Shown here one piece after another: positions 27,283 through 36,045 of a DNA stretch of 64,000 nt (positions are counted from its first letter, which is position 1; each line of letters begins with the position of its first letter). Where the stretch lies: NCBI RefSeq assembly GCF_900156745.1, contig NZ_LT707065.1, forward strand, positions 2,232,001 to 2,296,000. The letters run 5' to 3'. This DNA comes from Achromobacter sp. MFA1 R4. GTDB taxonomy: Bacteria > Pseudomonadota > Gammaproteobacteria > Burkholderiales > Burkholderiaceae_B. The notes under the pieces are model-generated. The model had not been told where the DNA came from and made no database searches. It worked only from the letters and a program-made list of their open reading frames with translations. A program made the translations under genes and the position numbers.

Positions 27283-28287
27283 ATGTCTACGCTCGCCGAG
27301 TCTCCTGTGCCCTCGAACGAATCCGCCGCCGCGCCCGCGGACGCGGTCTACGATCCGACGCAAAAGCAGAAATCGCAGGCCAAGACGGCGCGCATCCCCA
27401 TCAAGATCATTCCGGCCGAACGCCTGAAGAAGCCCGAATGGATCCGCGTGAAGGCCGCCGCGCCCGGTTCGCGCTTCTACGACATCAAGCGCATCCTGCG
27501 CGAGCACAACCTGCACACGGTCTGTGAAGAGGCGTCCTGCCCGAACATCGGCGAATGCTTCGGCAAGGGCACGGCCACCTTCATGATCATGGGCGACAAG
27601 TGCACCCGCCGCTGCCCGTTCTGTGACGTGGGCCACGGCCGGCCCGACCCCCTGGACACCAAAGAACCCGAGAACCTGGCGCGCACCATCGCCGCCATGA
27701 AGCTGTCGTACGTGGTGATCACCTCGGTCGACCGTGACGACCTGCGCGATGGCGGCGCCGGCCACTTCGTGGATTGCATCACCCATATCCGCGAGCTGTC
27801 GCCCACCACCCGCATCGAGGTGCTGGTGCCCGACTTCCGCGGCCGGCTGGACCGCGCGCTGACCATCCTGAACGCCGGCCCGCCCGACGTCATGAACCAC
27901 AACCTGGAAACCGTGCCGCGCCTGTACAAGCAGGCGCGCCCGGGTTCGGACTACATGCACTCGTTGAAGCTGCTGGCCGAGTTCAAGAAGCTGCATCCGG
28001 AAGTGCCCACCAAGTCCGGCCTCATGCTGGGCCTGGGCGAGACCGACGAAGAAATCCTGCAGGTGATGCGCGACATGCGCGAGCACAACGTCGACATGAT
28101 CACCATCGGCCAGTACCTGCAGCCGTCGGAGCATCATTTGCCGGTGCTGCGCTACGTGCACCCGGACACGTTCGCGATGTTCGAACGCGAGGCGTATGCC
28201 ATGGGGTTCTCGCATGCGGCGGTGGGCGCGATGGTGCGGTCTTCGTACCATGCGGATGAACAGGCGCATGCGGCTGGGGTGAATTGA
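27283..28287 (+). CDS. lipA: Lipoyl synthase
   Basis: This radical-SAM enzyme inserts two sulfur atoms into octanoylated lipoyl domains. The 334-residue protein has both [4Fe-4S] sites: the auxiliary cluster C81-C86-C92 ([12 protein letters not shown]) and the radical-SAM C107-x3-C111-x2-C114 (CTRRCPFC). The C-terminal RSSYHADE with its conserved serine is present. The N-terminal 45 residues are a longer Ala-rich leader than in E. coli but are common in Bordetella relatives. Confidence 0.96.
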   Translation: MSTLAESPVPSNESAAAPADAVYDPTQKQKSQAKTARIPIKIIPAERLKKPEWIRVKAAAPGSRFYDIKRILREHNLHTVCEEASCPNIGECFGKGTATFMIMGDKCTRRCPFCDVGHGRPDPLDTKEPENLARTIAAMKLSYVVITSVDRDDLRDGGAGHFVDCITHIRELSPTTRIEVLVPDFRGRLDRALTILNAGPPDVMNHNLETVPRLYKQARPGSDYMHSLKLLAEFKKLHPEVPTKSGLMLGLGETDEEILQVMRDMREHNVDMITIGQYLQPSEHHLPVLRYVHPDTFAMFEREAYAMGFSHAAVGAMVRSSYHADEQAHAAGVN

Positions 28288-28340
28288 TCCCACGCAGGAC
28301 AGCCTGGCTGGCAGGGGTTTCGCACCCTTGCCCATGAACG

Positions 28341-28369
28341 CGCCGGAACCCGAGTTCCGGCGTGTCGTT
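28341..28369 (+). terminator. Probable lipA terminator
   Basis: A 9-base-pair perfect stem (CGCCGGAAC / GTTCCGGCG) with loop CCGA is followed by TGTCGTT. It lies 53 bases after the lipA stop and before the next glycosyltransferase gene. The T-tract is weak, so termination may be partial. Confidence 0.5.
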
Positions 28370-28433
28370 TGGCGCGCGTGCGGACGCCGCCGCGCAACAT
28401 GAACCTACCAACGAGGCGCGACCCAGAGTGGAT

Positions 28434-29438
28434 ATGCAAAGTCCGGTTCCCCAGATAGCCGTTGTCATACCGAGCTACAAGGTGTGCGCGCACATTCTGG
28501 GCGTCATCGACAGCATCGGGCCCGAAGTCGGACGCATCTATGTGGTCGACGACTGCTGCCCGGAAGGCTCCGGCGACTTCGTGGCGCAGCATTGCACCGA
28601 CCCGCGCGTCAAGGTGGTCCGCAACGAGGTCAACCGGGGCGTGGGCGGGGCCGTGATGCGGGGTTATCGCGCGGCCCTGGAGGAAGGCGTGGAGGTCATC
28701 GTCAAGATCGACGGCGACGGCCAGATGGATCCCGCGCTGATCTCCGAGTTCGTCCTGCCCATCCAGGCCGGCGAGGCCGATTACACCAAGGGCAACCGGT
28801 TCTTTGACCTGGAGAAGATCCGCGACATGCCCAGGATCCGCTCCTTCGGCAACGCCGCGCTCTCCTTCATGACCAAGGTGTCTTCGGGCTATTGGGATGT
28901 GTTCGATCCCACCAATGGCTACACCGCCATTCACCGGGACGTGGCCAAGCACCTGCCCTTCGACAAGATCAGCAACCGTTATTTTTTCGAGACGGACATG
29001 CTGTTCCGCCTGAACATCCTGCGCGCCGTGGTGGTCGACATCCCCATGGACGCCAAGTACGGCGACGAAGTCAGCAACCTGAAGATCTCGAAGATCATCG
29101 GCGAGTTCGCCGCCAAGCACGTGCGCAATTTCTGGAAGCGCGTGTTCTACAACTACTACCTGCGCGACATGTCGCTGGCCTCGCTGGAACTGCCGCTGGG
29201 CGTGGCCATGCTGGCCTGGGGCCTGGGCTATGGCCTGGTGCAGTGGAGCTCGTCGGCGCATGCCGGCGTGGCTACCCCGGCCGGCACGGTCATGCTGGCG
29301 GCCCTGCCCATCATCCTGGGCGTGCAGTTCATTCTTGCGTTCATCGGGTACGACATTGCGTCCGTGCCCAAGCGGCCTTTTCACCGGCGCGTGAGGAGCC
29401 TGATGAAGAAAAACAGAAAACCGGTGGATGTCCAATGA
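28434..29438 (+). CDS. GT2 glycosyltransferase with C-terminal membrane helices (DPM/GtrB-like)
   Basis: The 334-residue family 2 transferase opens IAVVIPSYKVCAHILG and carries DGDGQMDP and FDPTNGYTAIHRDV. Two C-terminal hydrophobic helices follow (LGVAMLAWGLGYGLVQW and ALPIILGVQFILAFIGY). This layout fits enzymes that load a sugar on polyprenyl phosphate. ATG 28434 is chosen; a GTG two codons earlier is also possible. Its stop overlaps the next start (ATGA), tying it to an SMR-type membrane protein and a DUF2142 protein. Confidence 0.87.
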   Translation: MQSPVPQIAVVIPSYKVCAHILGVIDSIGPEVGRIYVVDDCCPEGSGDFVAQHCTDPRVKVVRNEVNRGVGGAVMRGYRAALEEGVEVIVKIDGDGQMDPALISEFVLPIQAGEADYTKGNRFFDLEKIRDMPRIRSFGNAALSFMTKVSSGYWDVFDPTNGYTAIHRDVAKHLPFDKISNRYFFETDMLFRLNILRAVVVDIPMDAKYGDEVSNLKISKIIGEFAAKHVRNFWKRVFYNYYLRDMSLASLELPLGVAMLAWGLGYGLVQWSSSAHAGVATPAGTVMLAALPIILGVQFILAFIGYDIASVPKRPFHRRVRSLMKKNRKPVDVQ

Positions 29439-29773
29439 CTTACCTCGTCGCCATCATCTGCGTGATCGGCATTGCCGTCGGGCAGATTCTTTTCAAGCTC
29501 AGCGCGCAGTCGCTGCACAGGACAGGCAGCTTCTTCGACCTGGGCACGCTCACCTTGCTGTTCTCCGCTTTCGCGCTGTATGGCCTGACCACGATCGCGT
29601 GGGTCTGGGTCTTGCAGAAGGCGGAACTGGGCCGGGTGTACCCGCTGATGGCGATGGCGTTCGTGCTGGTGCCCATCGGTAGCTACTATTTCCTGGGCGA
29701 ACGCTTCAATCCGCAATATTTCGTCGGCGTCGCGTTGATCGCCGCGGGCATCGTGATCGCGGTCCGCTCCTGA
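29435..29773 (+). CDS. SMR/EamA-type small membrane protein (putative flippase subunit)
   Basis: The 112-residue protein has four hydrophobic helices. Family features are the glycine-rich first helix (CVIGIAVGQILFKLSAQ) and LGERFNPQYFVGVALIAAG at the end, as in EmrE and the ArnE/ArnF lipid-linked aminoarabinose flippase. Sandwiched between a polyprenyl-type glycosyltransferase and a GT-C-like protein, it most likely flips the lipid-linked sugar to the periplasm. It is coupled to the upstream gene by ATGA. Confidence 0.85.
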   Translation: MTYLVAIICVIGIAVGQILFKLSAQSLHRTGSFFDLGTLTLLFSAFALYGLTTIAWVWVLQKAELGRVYPLMAMAFVLVPIGSYYFLGERFNPQYFVGVALIAAGIVIAVRS

Positions 29774-29775
29774 TC

Positions 29776-31602
29776 ATGGGAATGGACCGAACCGATGTGA
29801 CCCTGATCCAGGATCTGCACGCAGGGCGCTGCAGCCGGCGGTGGCTGGTCGCCCTGTTCGTGCTGGTGTGCATCACGATGGCCAAGCTCATCCCGTCGAT
29901 GCAGTCGCCGGACGAGTTCGATCACGTCAAGCGGGCCTACCTGCTGGGCAAGGGCGTCTTCACGCTGCAGAGCTTCGAAGAGCAGGGATCGGGCGGCCTG
30001 GTCGACACTGGCCTGATGACGTATTTCAAGGCCTACGGTGTGCTCCCCTACCGGCCGCACCGCAAGCTGTCGCTGGAAGAGAACTATGCCGCCGAGGCCG
30101 CCCGCTGGACCGGGCAGCGCGAATTCAGCGCCGCGCCGGGAACCGGCTATTACCTGCCAGTCATCTACGTGCCGCAGGCGCTGGGGCTGGCCATCGGCGA
30201 GGCCGCCGGCCTGACCATCGGCAATTCCTACGACCTTGCCGTGCTGCTCACCATCCTGAGCTGCGCGGCGCTGCTGTGGGCCGCGTTCGCCATCTATCCA
30301 GCGAACCCCGCGGTCCTGGCGCTGCTCATCCTGCCGATGAGCCTTTTCCAGTTTGCCTCGGCCACCATCGACGGCCTGTCGATGGCGCTGACGGTGCTGG
30401 CGGTGTCTCTGTTCCTGCGCATCGCCCACGATCGCCGCGCCGCGGCCGCGTGGCTGACGCCGGTCCTGGCGCTGGTGCTGGTCGTCCTGATCGGCAGCCG
30501 CATCCATATGCTGCCGGCCCTGCTGTTGCTCGGCATGGCCTGCTTCCAGGTGCGCCGCAGGTCCGCCTACGTCCTGTTCGCACTGTCGATCGTCATCATC
30601 GCGGCCTGGCTGCTCCACGCCATCGGCAGCACCGTCGACAAGCGCGTGCTGGTGGGGGCGAGCACGTCCGAGGTCGCCCTGTACTACCTGAAGCATCCCT
30701 TTGCCTTCCTGCGCGTGCTGCACGCGACGCTGGACCGGCCGGATCTCATGGGCTTCTACATGTCGTCCTTCGTCGGGGTGCTCGGCTGGCTGGACGCGAG
30801 CTTCAGGCCGGAGGTGTACCGGCTGGCGTTGGCGGCGCTGGTCGTCATCGGCGTGCTGTCGCTGTCGCTGCGGCGGCTGCGGACGGAATGGCCGCCGCGC
30901 GCCATGCTGCTGTTCTGCGCCGTGGCCTCCGTGCTCATGACCTTTTTTGCGCTGCTGGTGACGTGGAACAAGCATCCGGCTGACGTGATCCTGGGCGTGC
31001 AGGGGCGGTATTTCACGCTGCCGATGATCCTGCTGGCCTACGCCATCGCGGCGGGCAAGGGCGCCTTTGAAGGCGTGGCGAGGAAGGGCGCGGCCGTCGT
31101 GCTGGCCGCCCTGGCGTACCTGTCCGTCACGGCGACGGTCTCGCTGATGCTGGGCCGCTACTATCAGTCCTTCGCGCCCATCGAGTCGGCGTCGGTGTCC
31201 GTCAGCCCCACGCCGCCGCTTTCGCCGGACAATCCGATCACGGTCGCCATGAGCCCGCGCTACCTTGCGCACCAGCGCGAGATCACCCGCCTGGGCATCA
31301 ACTTCGGCACCCACATGCGCACCAACAGCGGCGCCGCGGAACTCCAGTTGTCCACGCCCGACGGCGCGACCGTCCGGGTGCCCATCGACCTGCCGGCGCT
31401 CAAGGACAATGAATACGCATTGCTCGACGTGCCCAAGGGCAGCTATGTGGCCGGCAAGATCGTCTCGGTGACGGGCGGCGGCGTTAGCGCCTGGCAGGCC
31501 ACGCCCACCACGGGCGGCGCGTCGTCGACCTGCATGGTGTATCTGTACGCCGACGGGACGTCGCAGTTCACGGAAGGCTGCCCGGTTCCCAATTTGCGGT
31601 AA
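29776..31602 (+). CDS. DUF2142-family polytopic membrane protein (probable GT-C glycosyltransferase)
   Basis: This 608-residue protein opens with a membrane helix followed by PSMQSPDEFDHVKRAYLLGKG, the acidic first-loop signature of DUF2142 proteins. About ten more helices follow, and the C-terminal 130 residues form a soluble, probably periplasmic, domain. DUF2142 proteins resemble GT-C enzymes that use lipid-linked sugars. As third member of the cassette it should be the transferase decorating the polysaccharide. It begins two bases after the SMR gene and ends only two bases from the convergent cytidylyltransferase stop. Confidence 0.8.
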   Translation: MGMDRTDVTLIQDLHAGRCSRRWLVALFVLVCITMAKLIPSMQSPDEFDHVKRAYLLGKGVFTLQSFEEQGSGGLVDTGLMTYFKAYGVLPYRPHRKLSLEENYAAEAARWTGQREFSAAPGTGYYLPVIYVPQALGLAIGEAAGLTIGNSYDLAVLLTILSCAALLWAAFAIYPANPAVLALLILPMSLFQFASATIDGLSMALTVLAVSLFLRIAHDRRAAAAWLTPVLALVLVVLIGSRIHMLPALLLLGMACFQVRRRSAYVLFALSIVIIAAWLLHAIGSTVDKRVLVGASTSEVALYYLKHPFAFLRVLHATLDRPDLMGFYMSSFVGVLGWLDASFRPEVYRLALAALVVIGVLSLSLRRLRTEWPPRAMLLFCAVASVLMTFFALLVTWNKHPADVILGVQGRYFTLPMILLAYAIAAGKGAFEGVARKGAAVVLAALAYLSVTATVSLMLGRYYQSFAPIESASVSVSPTPPLSPDNPITVAMSPRYLAHQREITRLGINFGTHMRTNSGAAELQLSTPDGATVRVPIDLPALKDNEYALLDVPKGSYVAGKIVSVTGGGVSAWQATPTTGGASSTCMVYLYADGTSQFTEGCPVPNLR

Positions 31603-31604
31603 GG

Positions 31605-32324
31605 TCAGGCGGATTCGTAGACCGACAGGTCGTCTTGCGAATCCACTTCGCCCCAGGTTCCGGTGTAGGCGACGGCGTGAACGGGCAGGGCGCCCGTCGC
31701 GATCAATCGCTGCAGCGCGCCCGTCATGTGCATGCGGTCGCGCTCCTCGGCGGGCAGCGTGGCCCGCATGGCCTGCATCGCACGCCATCCTTGCGGGGTG
31801 AAGCGCAGCAGCCCCATGTACTGGCCCTGCACCTCGTCCACGGTGCGCGGCTTTTGGCCGATCTCCAGCAAGGTGCCGTCCGGCGCCATCCGGAAGGTTT
31901 CCGCGTCCACGAGCGGGTCGCCGAAGCGGGCGCGCCAGATCGCCAGCCAGTTCGGATCGTAGGTCAGCGCCAGGGCGTGCCCGCAGGCGGCCAGCGCGCG
32001 CACCGCGGCGGCGTCGTAGAAAATGTCCGAATAGCTGACGATGCAGGGACCTTGCTCCAACCACTGCGCCGCGCACGCCAGCGACGACACCATGTTGGTG
32101 CGGCTCCAGTCGGGGTTGTGGAATTCATGCAGGCCCCGGTCCGCCAGCGATTCGCGGCGGTAGCCGGTGACGATGGCGATCTCGTCGATGCCTGCCTGCC
32201 GTAGCGCGTCGAGCTGCCGGTCCAGCAGCGTCCGGCCTTTGACCGTCACCAGGCATTTGGGCTGGGCGTCGGTCATGCCGCCCATGCGGCTCCCGCGGCC
32301 TGCGGCGAGGATGATGGCTTTCAT
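31605..32324 (-). CDS. LicC-like nucleotidyltransferase; probable phosphoglutamine cytidylyltransferase
   Basis: The 239-residue sugar-nucleotidyltransferase-fold protein has LAAGRGSRMGG at residues 7-17, PKCLVTVKGRTLLDRQ and the metal-binding SYSDIFYD. The size and fold equal those of Campylobacter jejuni Cj1416, which couples L-glutamine phosphate to CTP giving CDP-L-glutamine. The neighbours in order (kinase-like, amidotransferase, this gene) are the same as Cj1418-Cj1417-Cj1416. A sugar or choline-phosphate cytidylyltransferase is the alternative, but no choline or sugar kinase is present. The start overlaps the amidotransferase stop (ATGA). The family is sure, the substrate inferred from context. 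Confidence 0.78.
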   Translation of the reverse strand: MKAIILAAGRGSRMGGMTDAQPKCLVTVKGRTLLDRQLDALRQAGIDEIAIVTGYRRESLADRGLHEFHNPDWSRTNMVSSLACAAQWLEQGPCIVSYSDIFYDAAAVRALAACGHALALTYDPNWLAIWRARFGDPLVDAETFRMAPDGTLLEIGQKPRTVDEVQGQYMGLLRFTPQGWRAMQAMRATLPAEERDRMHMTGALQRLIATGALPVHAVAYTGTWGEVDSQDDLSVYESA

Positions 32325-32920
32325 TCGAACAATCTCCGCAATCTGAGCGCGTCTGCAGGGTCCATGGACGCTTCCCTTTCCGGGTGCCACATCCAGCCCT
32401 CCCATTTCAATGCTTCATGTGCGATCGCTTCCAGCGCGCCATCGGGCGAATGCGCCAGCGCGCGGAACGCGTCGGGACAGGCGGCCGGCGCCCAGCCGTG
32501 GAAGCTGTTCACCTCGCCGCTGCGTTCACCGGTCAGCAGATGGCGGGTGCGCACGTGGCCCTGAACGGGAACGAGGGCCACGCCGGCGCGCTGGCTCATG
32601 AGCTGCATGCCGCGGCAGACGCCCAGCACCGGCGCGCCGGTGCGCTGCGCCCAGTCCAGCAGCGCAAGTTCAGTCTCGTCCCGCAGCGCATGAACGCCGG
32701 GATCGTCTCCGCCAGTGAGGATCAACGCATTCAGGCCCCATAGCCGGCAATAAGCATCCACGCCGGCCGCGCCCAGGTTCGGCACCGGCAGCCAGGCGAT
32801 GCCGGGCAGGGCCCTCGCCAGGAAAGCCGGCCATTGCTGGGACAGGGCGTCGCGCGGTTCGTGATAGCCGTCCGCCTGGACGATCCGCATGCTGACGCCG
32901 ATGCGGCGGTCATTTTTCAT
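32321..32920 (-). CDS. Class I glutamine amidotransferase-like hydrolase; probable gamma-glutamyl-CDP-amidate hydrolase
   Basis: The 199-residue protein has a complete catalytic triad: Cys102 in GVCRGMQL, His179 and Glu181 in WHPERE. It is a free-standing domain of the PuuD-like class, the same size as Cj1417 of C. jejuni. That enzyme hydrolyses CDP-L-glutamine to cytidine diphosphoramidate and glutamate. It lies between the kinase-like and nucleotidyltransferase genes with overlaps on both sides (11 and 4 bases), as in the Campylobacter locus. Gamma-glutamyl-GABA hydrolysis is the obvious alternative from sequence alone, but no putrescine genes are near. Confidence 0.8.
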   Translation of the reverse strand: MKNDRRIGVSMRIVQADGYHEPRDALSQQWPAFLARALPGIAWLPVPNLGAAGVDAYCRLWGLNALILTGGDDPGVHALRDETELALLDWAQRTGAPVLGVCRGMQLMSQRAGVALVPVQGHVRTRHLLTGERSGEVNSFHGWAPAACPDAFRALAHSPDGALEAIAHEALKWEGWMWHPEREASMDPADALRLRRLFE

Positions 32921-35315
32921 GCAGGGTCCTCAGGCTCTTCTGGCCGCAGTCGAGTTCGGCCGTGCCGGCCGCCACGATGCGCGAGTACAGCTGGTCTCCG
33001 CAGCCTATGGCCGCCGGCAGGCCGAATTCGGCGCAGCGGATCGCCATGTGCGAGTTGGCCCCGCCAAAGCGGGTGATCAGCGCGGCCGGCCGCTGGGTGA
33101 AGATCCAATCGAATCCGGGATCGGCGTTTTCGATGCACACGATCTTGCCCTCGATGTCGGCCTGCGCGGACATGCGGGCAGTCAGCTCCACGATGGCGCC
33201 GGACACGCTGCCTGTCCCGACGAAGTTGGGCACGCTGCGGTTCAGGGTAGCGACATAGATGTCGTCCACGCTGGAAATGATGTGGGCGAGCTTGAACGCG
33301 TGCGCGGCTTCCATCTGGATGCGCGCGTTGGCGACCTGCGCCAGGTAGTGCCGATCCACATAGTCCATGGGAGGCTGGATCAGGCTGGCATGGATGGACG
33401 CCCAGTCCAGGTACGCCAGATCGTCGCGCGACAGGCCCATTTCCCCGCCCCACACGACCAGTTGCGACAGCGCATCCGACAGGGTGCGGGTGAAGGTGAA
33501 CTTGACCCCTTCGCGCGCCGCGATCGCGGTGCGCGCATAGGCCAGCAGTTGGTCGGCGTCCACGACGTCCAACCCGCTTTCGCGCAGCAGGGCGTTGAGC
33601 GCCCCGCGCTCGTGTTCGGTTGGCTCGAAGGTGTGCTCCACCGGATCGGGCAGCACGGGGGCTTCGTTCTGGAACAGGTCGTCGCGTTCGTCATAGCGCA
33701 GCGACGTGATCTCGTAGGTGCCCGGACGGAGATGGCCGTAGCGGGCCAGAAACGCGTCGCGCGAAGACACGCCGCGGCACACCGCTGCGTACTCGCCCAC
33801 GATGCTCGCCGTGACCGTGCGGATGGTGCGCTTGAAATCATTCAACCTGGCCTGGGTCAGGGCGCCCCGCCTGACCGCGGAGCGCAGCAGGTTCTCCGCG
33901 ATGAATGCGTGCCGCGCGGCCACGGCGAACGGCCGCACCCCCAGGCGCCGGCACTGCGCGAGCAGGTGGCTGGCGCTGGCCAGCGCCTGCGTGCCGGAAT
34001 CCGTCGGATGGGTCAATTGTTCCAGGCGTGCGGCGGCCTCGAGCGCGCGCGTCAACGTGGAATCGGGACCGGGCTCGATGGCGCGCCGCGTGAGTTTTCG
34101 CAGCGCCTCGCGGTATCCCTCGAATTCGGCGGCGTCCAGCAGGTCCGGATACCGCTGCGCAAAATCCTCTTCGAAGCAGAAATCCAGGCAGGTGGGCACC
34201 ACATCGAATTCGACCTTGTCATGGAATTCGGGATGCGCTGCCAGGCGGCGCAGCCATGCGGTGACCAGCTTGCCGCCGACCGCATCGCTCACGCCCTCGG
34301 GCAGAAAGGAGTTGAAACTGAGCCGCACGTCGATGTATGGATGGCCGTTGATCAGCACCATCAGCTCGGCGTCCGCGAGCGGCCGGTAGCCCATCTCCGC
34401 CCTGGCTTCGTGCCACGTCGAGCGGGTGATCATCTCGCGATACAGCGAAGCGGCCAGGGGCTTGGGCGTCGTGCCGATCAATTCGGCGGGATTCCAGTCC
34501 GGCATGATCGCCAGCACGGTGCCCTCGCCCACCACGCCGGGACGCGCCAGCGAGCAGTGGCGGACGTAATCCTCGACGAAAGCCAGTTGCCGGGCCACGC
34601 GGCGCTCGGTCACGGGATGCCATTGCGCCGCCATCGCCATGCGCCGCACCTGGAAAAGATGCAGCTTGCCGGCCCGGTCCAGCCCGAATTCAATGTCCAG
34701 CGCGCTGCAGCCGAACAGCGCTTCAAGCTCCCGGGCCAGCGCGATGAAGCGGGCCACGCGGGGCGAACGCAGGTACTCGGGGGCGGCGTGCCGGTAGACA
34801 AACAGGCCTTTGTTGATGGCGCTGCCGCCGGTAACCGTGTCCGTGCGGCCGCTCTCGTCGTCGAAATCGATGCAGTAGTAGGGCGTGCCGTGAACCATGT
34901 CGTAGGTCATGATCACGCCATTGACCGCGATGTCGCGGATCATCGGCTGGACCAGCACCTGGTCTCGCGGGTTGTTGGTCATCGACCGCGCCACCCGGTC
35001 GACCGCGTCTGCGATGATGTCGCGCGAGCTCCCGTCCACGTCCAGCAGGCTGAGGAACGCGCCGGCCATGGAGGCGCGCGCGCCGTCCTCGATCAGGGCA
35101 CTGCTGCGTACGACGAGCGGCACGCCGGAAAACTGCGCCATGATGCGCGTGAGCATCGCCTCCCGGTCGGTGCTCCACTGCCGCAGCGAGAAGTACAGAA
35201 AGTCCGGCACGCTCGCGTGCTGCAGCCTGGCCTGCAATGTCTGCAGCGTCTCCGCCTTGGTGCCGAAGTCGAAGATGCGACCGGCTGGGGCAGTTGAGAG
35301 GGGATGTTCAGGCAT
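32910..35315 (-). CDS. PEP-synthase-like dikinase; probable L-glutamine kinase
   Basis: The 801-residue protein combines an N-terminal PEP/pyruvate-dikinase ATP-grasp domain (about residues 1-240; VVRSSALIEDGARASMAG, LDIEFGLDRAGKLHLFQVR), a long central region without known motifs and a C-terminal swivelling phosphohistidine domain (FGGANSHMAIRCAEFG, His756). The length and three-part layout match Cj1418 of C. jejuni (about 770), the kinase that phosphorylates the amide of L-glutamine. It lacks the C-terminal PEP/pyruvate TIM barrel of PpsA, so it is not PEP synthase. It is coupled to the formyltransferase-like gene (8-base overlap) and the amidotransferase gene (11-base overlap). This is the key enzyme for a phosphoramidate pathway. 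Confidence 0.82.
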   Translation of the reverse strand: MPEHPLSTAPAGRIFDFGTKAETLQTLQARLQHASVPDFLYFSLRQWSTDREAMLTRIMAQFSGVPLVVRSSALIEDGARASMAGAFLSLLDVDGSSRDIIADAVDRVARSMTNNPRDQVLVQPMIRDIAVNGVIMTYDMVHGTPYYCIDFDDESGRTDTVTGGSAINKGLFVYRHAAPEYLRSPRVARFIALARELEALFGCSALDIEFGLDRAGKLHLFQVRRMAMAAQWHPVTERRVARQLAFVEDYVRHCSLARPGVVGEGTVLAIMPDWNPAELIGTTPKPLAASLYREMITRSTWHEARAEMGYRPLADAELMVLINGHPYIDVRLSFNSFLPEGVSDAVGGKLVTAWLRRLAAHPEFHDKVEFDVVPTCLDFCFEEDFAQRYPDLLDAAEFEGYREALRKLTRRAIEPGPDSTLTRALEAAARLEQLTHPTDSGTQALASASHLLAQCRRLGVRPFAVAARHAFIAENLLRSAVRRGALTQARLNDFKRTIRTVTASIVGEYAAVCRGVSSRDAFLARYGHLRPGTYEITSLRYDERDDLFQNEAPVLPDPVEHTFEPTEHERGALNALLRESGLDVVDADQLLAYARTAIAAREGVKFTFTRTLSDALSQLVVWGGEMGLSRDDLAYLDWASIHASLIQPPMDYVDRHYLAQVANARIQMEAAHAFKLAHIISSVDDIYVATLNRSVPNFVGTGSVSGAIVELTARMSAQADIEGKIVCIENADPGFDWIFTQRPAALITRFGGANSHMAIRCAEFGLPAAIGCGDQLYSRIVAAGTAELDCGQKSLRTLHEK

Positions 35316-36045
35316 CGCCGTGTCCCGTGGAGGGTGACAAGGAAAGCAGCGCCAGGTGCTTGAGCACCGGATGCACCACGAAATAGGGGCTGGTGCCGGG
35401 CGCGGCGTCCTGGCGTTCGCCGTCCAGCACGCCCGTGGCGGCATAGTCCTTCAGTACGCGAGCGAGCAGATCCGCGCGAATGGCGGCATCGTAGACGCTG
35501 TCCACGTCGATGCCGGCCGGGGGCGGGGGATAGTGCCGGCGCGCCACGACCGGCCCGGTATCGATATGTTTGTCCAACAGCAGCGCGGACACCGCGGGCG
35601 GCTGCCTTTCGAGCAGCGCGTAGTAGACGGTTGTACTGCCGCGGTACTCGGGCAGCCAACCGGAATGCATGTGCAGGAACTTCGGCCCCAGCTTCAGGAT
35701 GGGGTCGGCGACGATCTGTCCGCCATAGCCCGAATAGATCACGATTTCGGCGCCCGAGCGGCGGATGGCCTCGGCGGTCATGGGATCGTTGACGTCCCGG
35801 ACGCCGGCCTCGGCGGTGCGCAGCCCGGCGCGCGCGCAGGTCTGCGCCAGGGTTTCGTTCAGGTCTGGCAACAACAGGCCAGGCACGGGCGGGGGCGCCG
35901 GGTGAGTCCGCGCGGGGGGCGCATTCTCCGGCGGCGCCAGCAGGATGACTTCGCCAGGCAGCAGGTCGAACGCCGCCAGGGTCTGGAGATAGGCTTGGGA
36001 TCTCGCCGTCCGGGCCGCGAGCAGGACCACTTTATCTAGGATCAT
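35308..36045 (-). CDS. Formyltransferase-like protein (sugar N-formyltransferase type)
   Basis: The 245-residue protein has a formyl_trans_N domain in its middle: HMHSGWLPEYRGSTTVYYAL at residues 125-144 and DKHIDTGPVVARR with Asp162. Enzymes of this family transfer formyl from N10-formyl-tetrahydrofolate to an amino group. The His127 and Asp162 of the catalytic triad are present, but the usual Asn is His125. It could formylate the 3-amino sugar made by the FdtA/FdtB pair encoded upstream, or act in the phosphoramidate branch in which it is embedded. ATG 36045 overlaps the upstream stop (ATGA); residues 40-60 are an unusual proline-rich insertion. Confidence 0.72.
   Translation of the reverse strand: MILDKVVLLAARTARSQAYLQTLAAFDLLPGEVILLAPPENAPPARTHPAPPPVPGLLLPDLNETLAQTCARAGLRTAEAGVRDVNDPMTAEAIRRSGAEIVIYSGYGGQIVADPILKLGPKFLHMHSGWLPEYRGSTTVYYALLERQPPAVSALLLDKHIDTGPVVARRHYPPPPAGIDVDSVYDAAIRADLLARVLKDYAATGVLDGERQDAAPGTSPYFVVHPVLKHLALLSLSPSTGHGDA

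Noticed and set aside
29686-32076. 796-codon open frame opposite the DUF2142 gene
   Set aside because: Antisense shadow with Arg/Gln/His-rich composition; the plus-strand membrane protein has clear hydrophobic periodicity.
32889-35297. Long open frame on the plus strand opposite the glutamine-kinase-like gene
   Set aside because: It is a GC-skew shadow: low-complexity Arg/Gly/His/Gln-rich translation and no family motif, while the minus strand encodes a coherent dikinase-like protein.
32910-35315. Phosphoenolpyruvate synthase (ppsA)
   Set aside because: The C-terminal PEP/pyruvate-binding barrel of PpsA is absent; the order ATP-grasp, unique region, swivelling His domain and the neighbours fit the glutamine-kinase type better.
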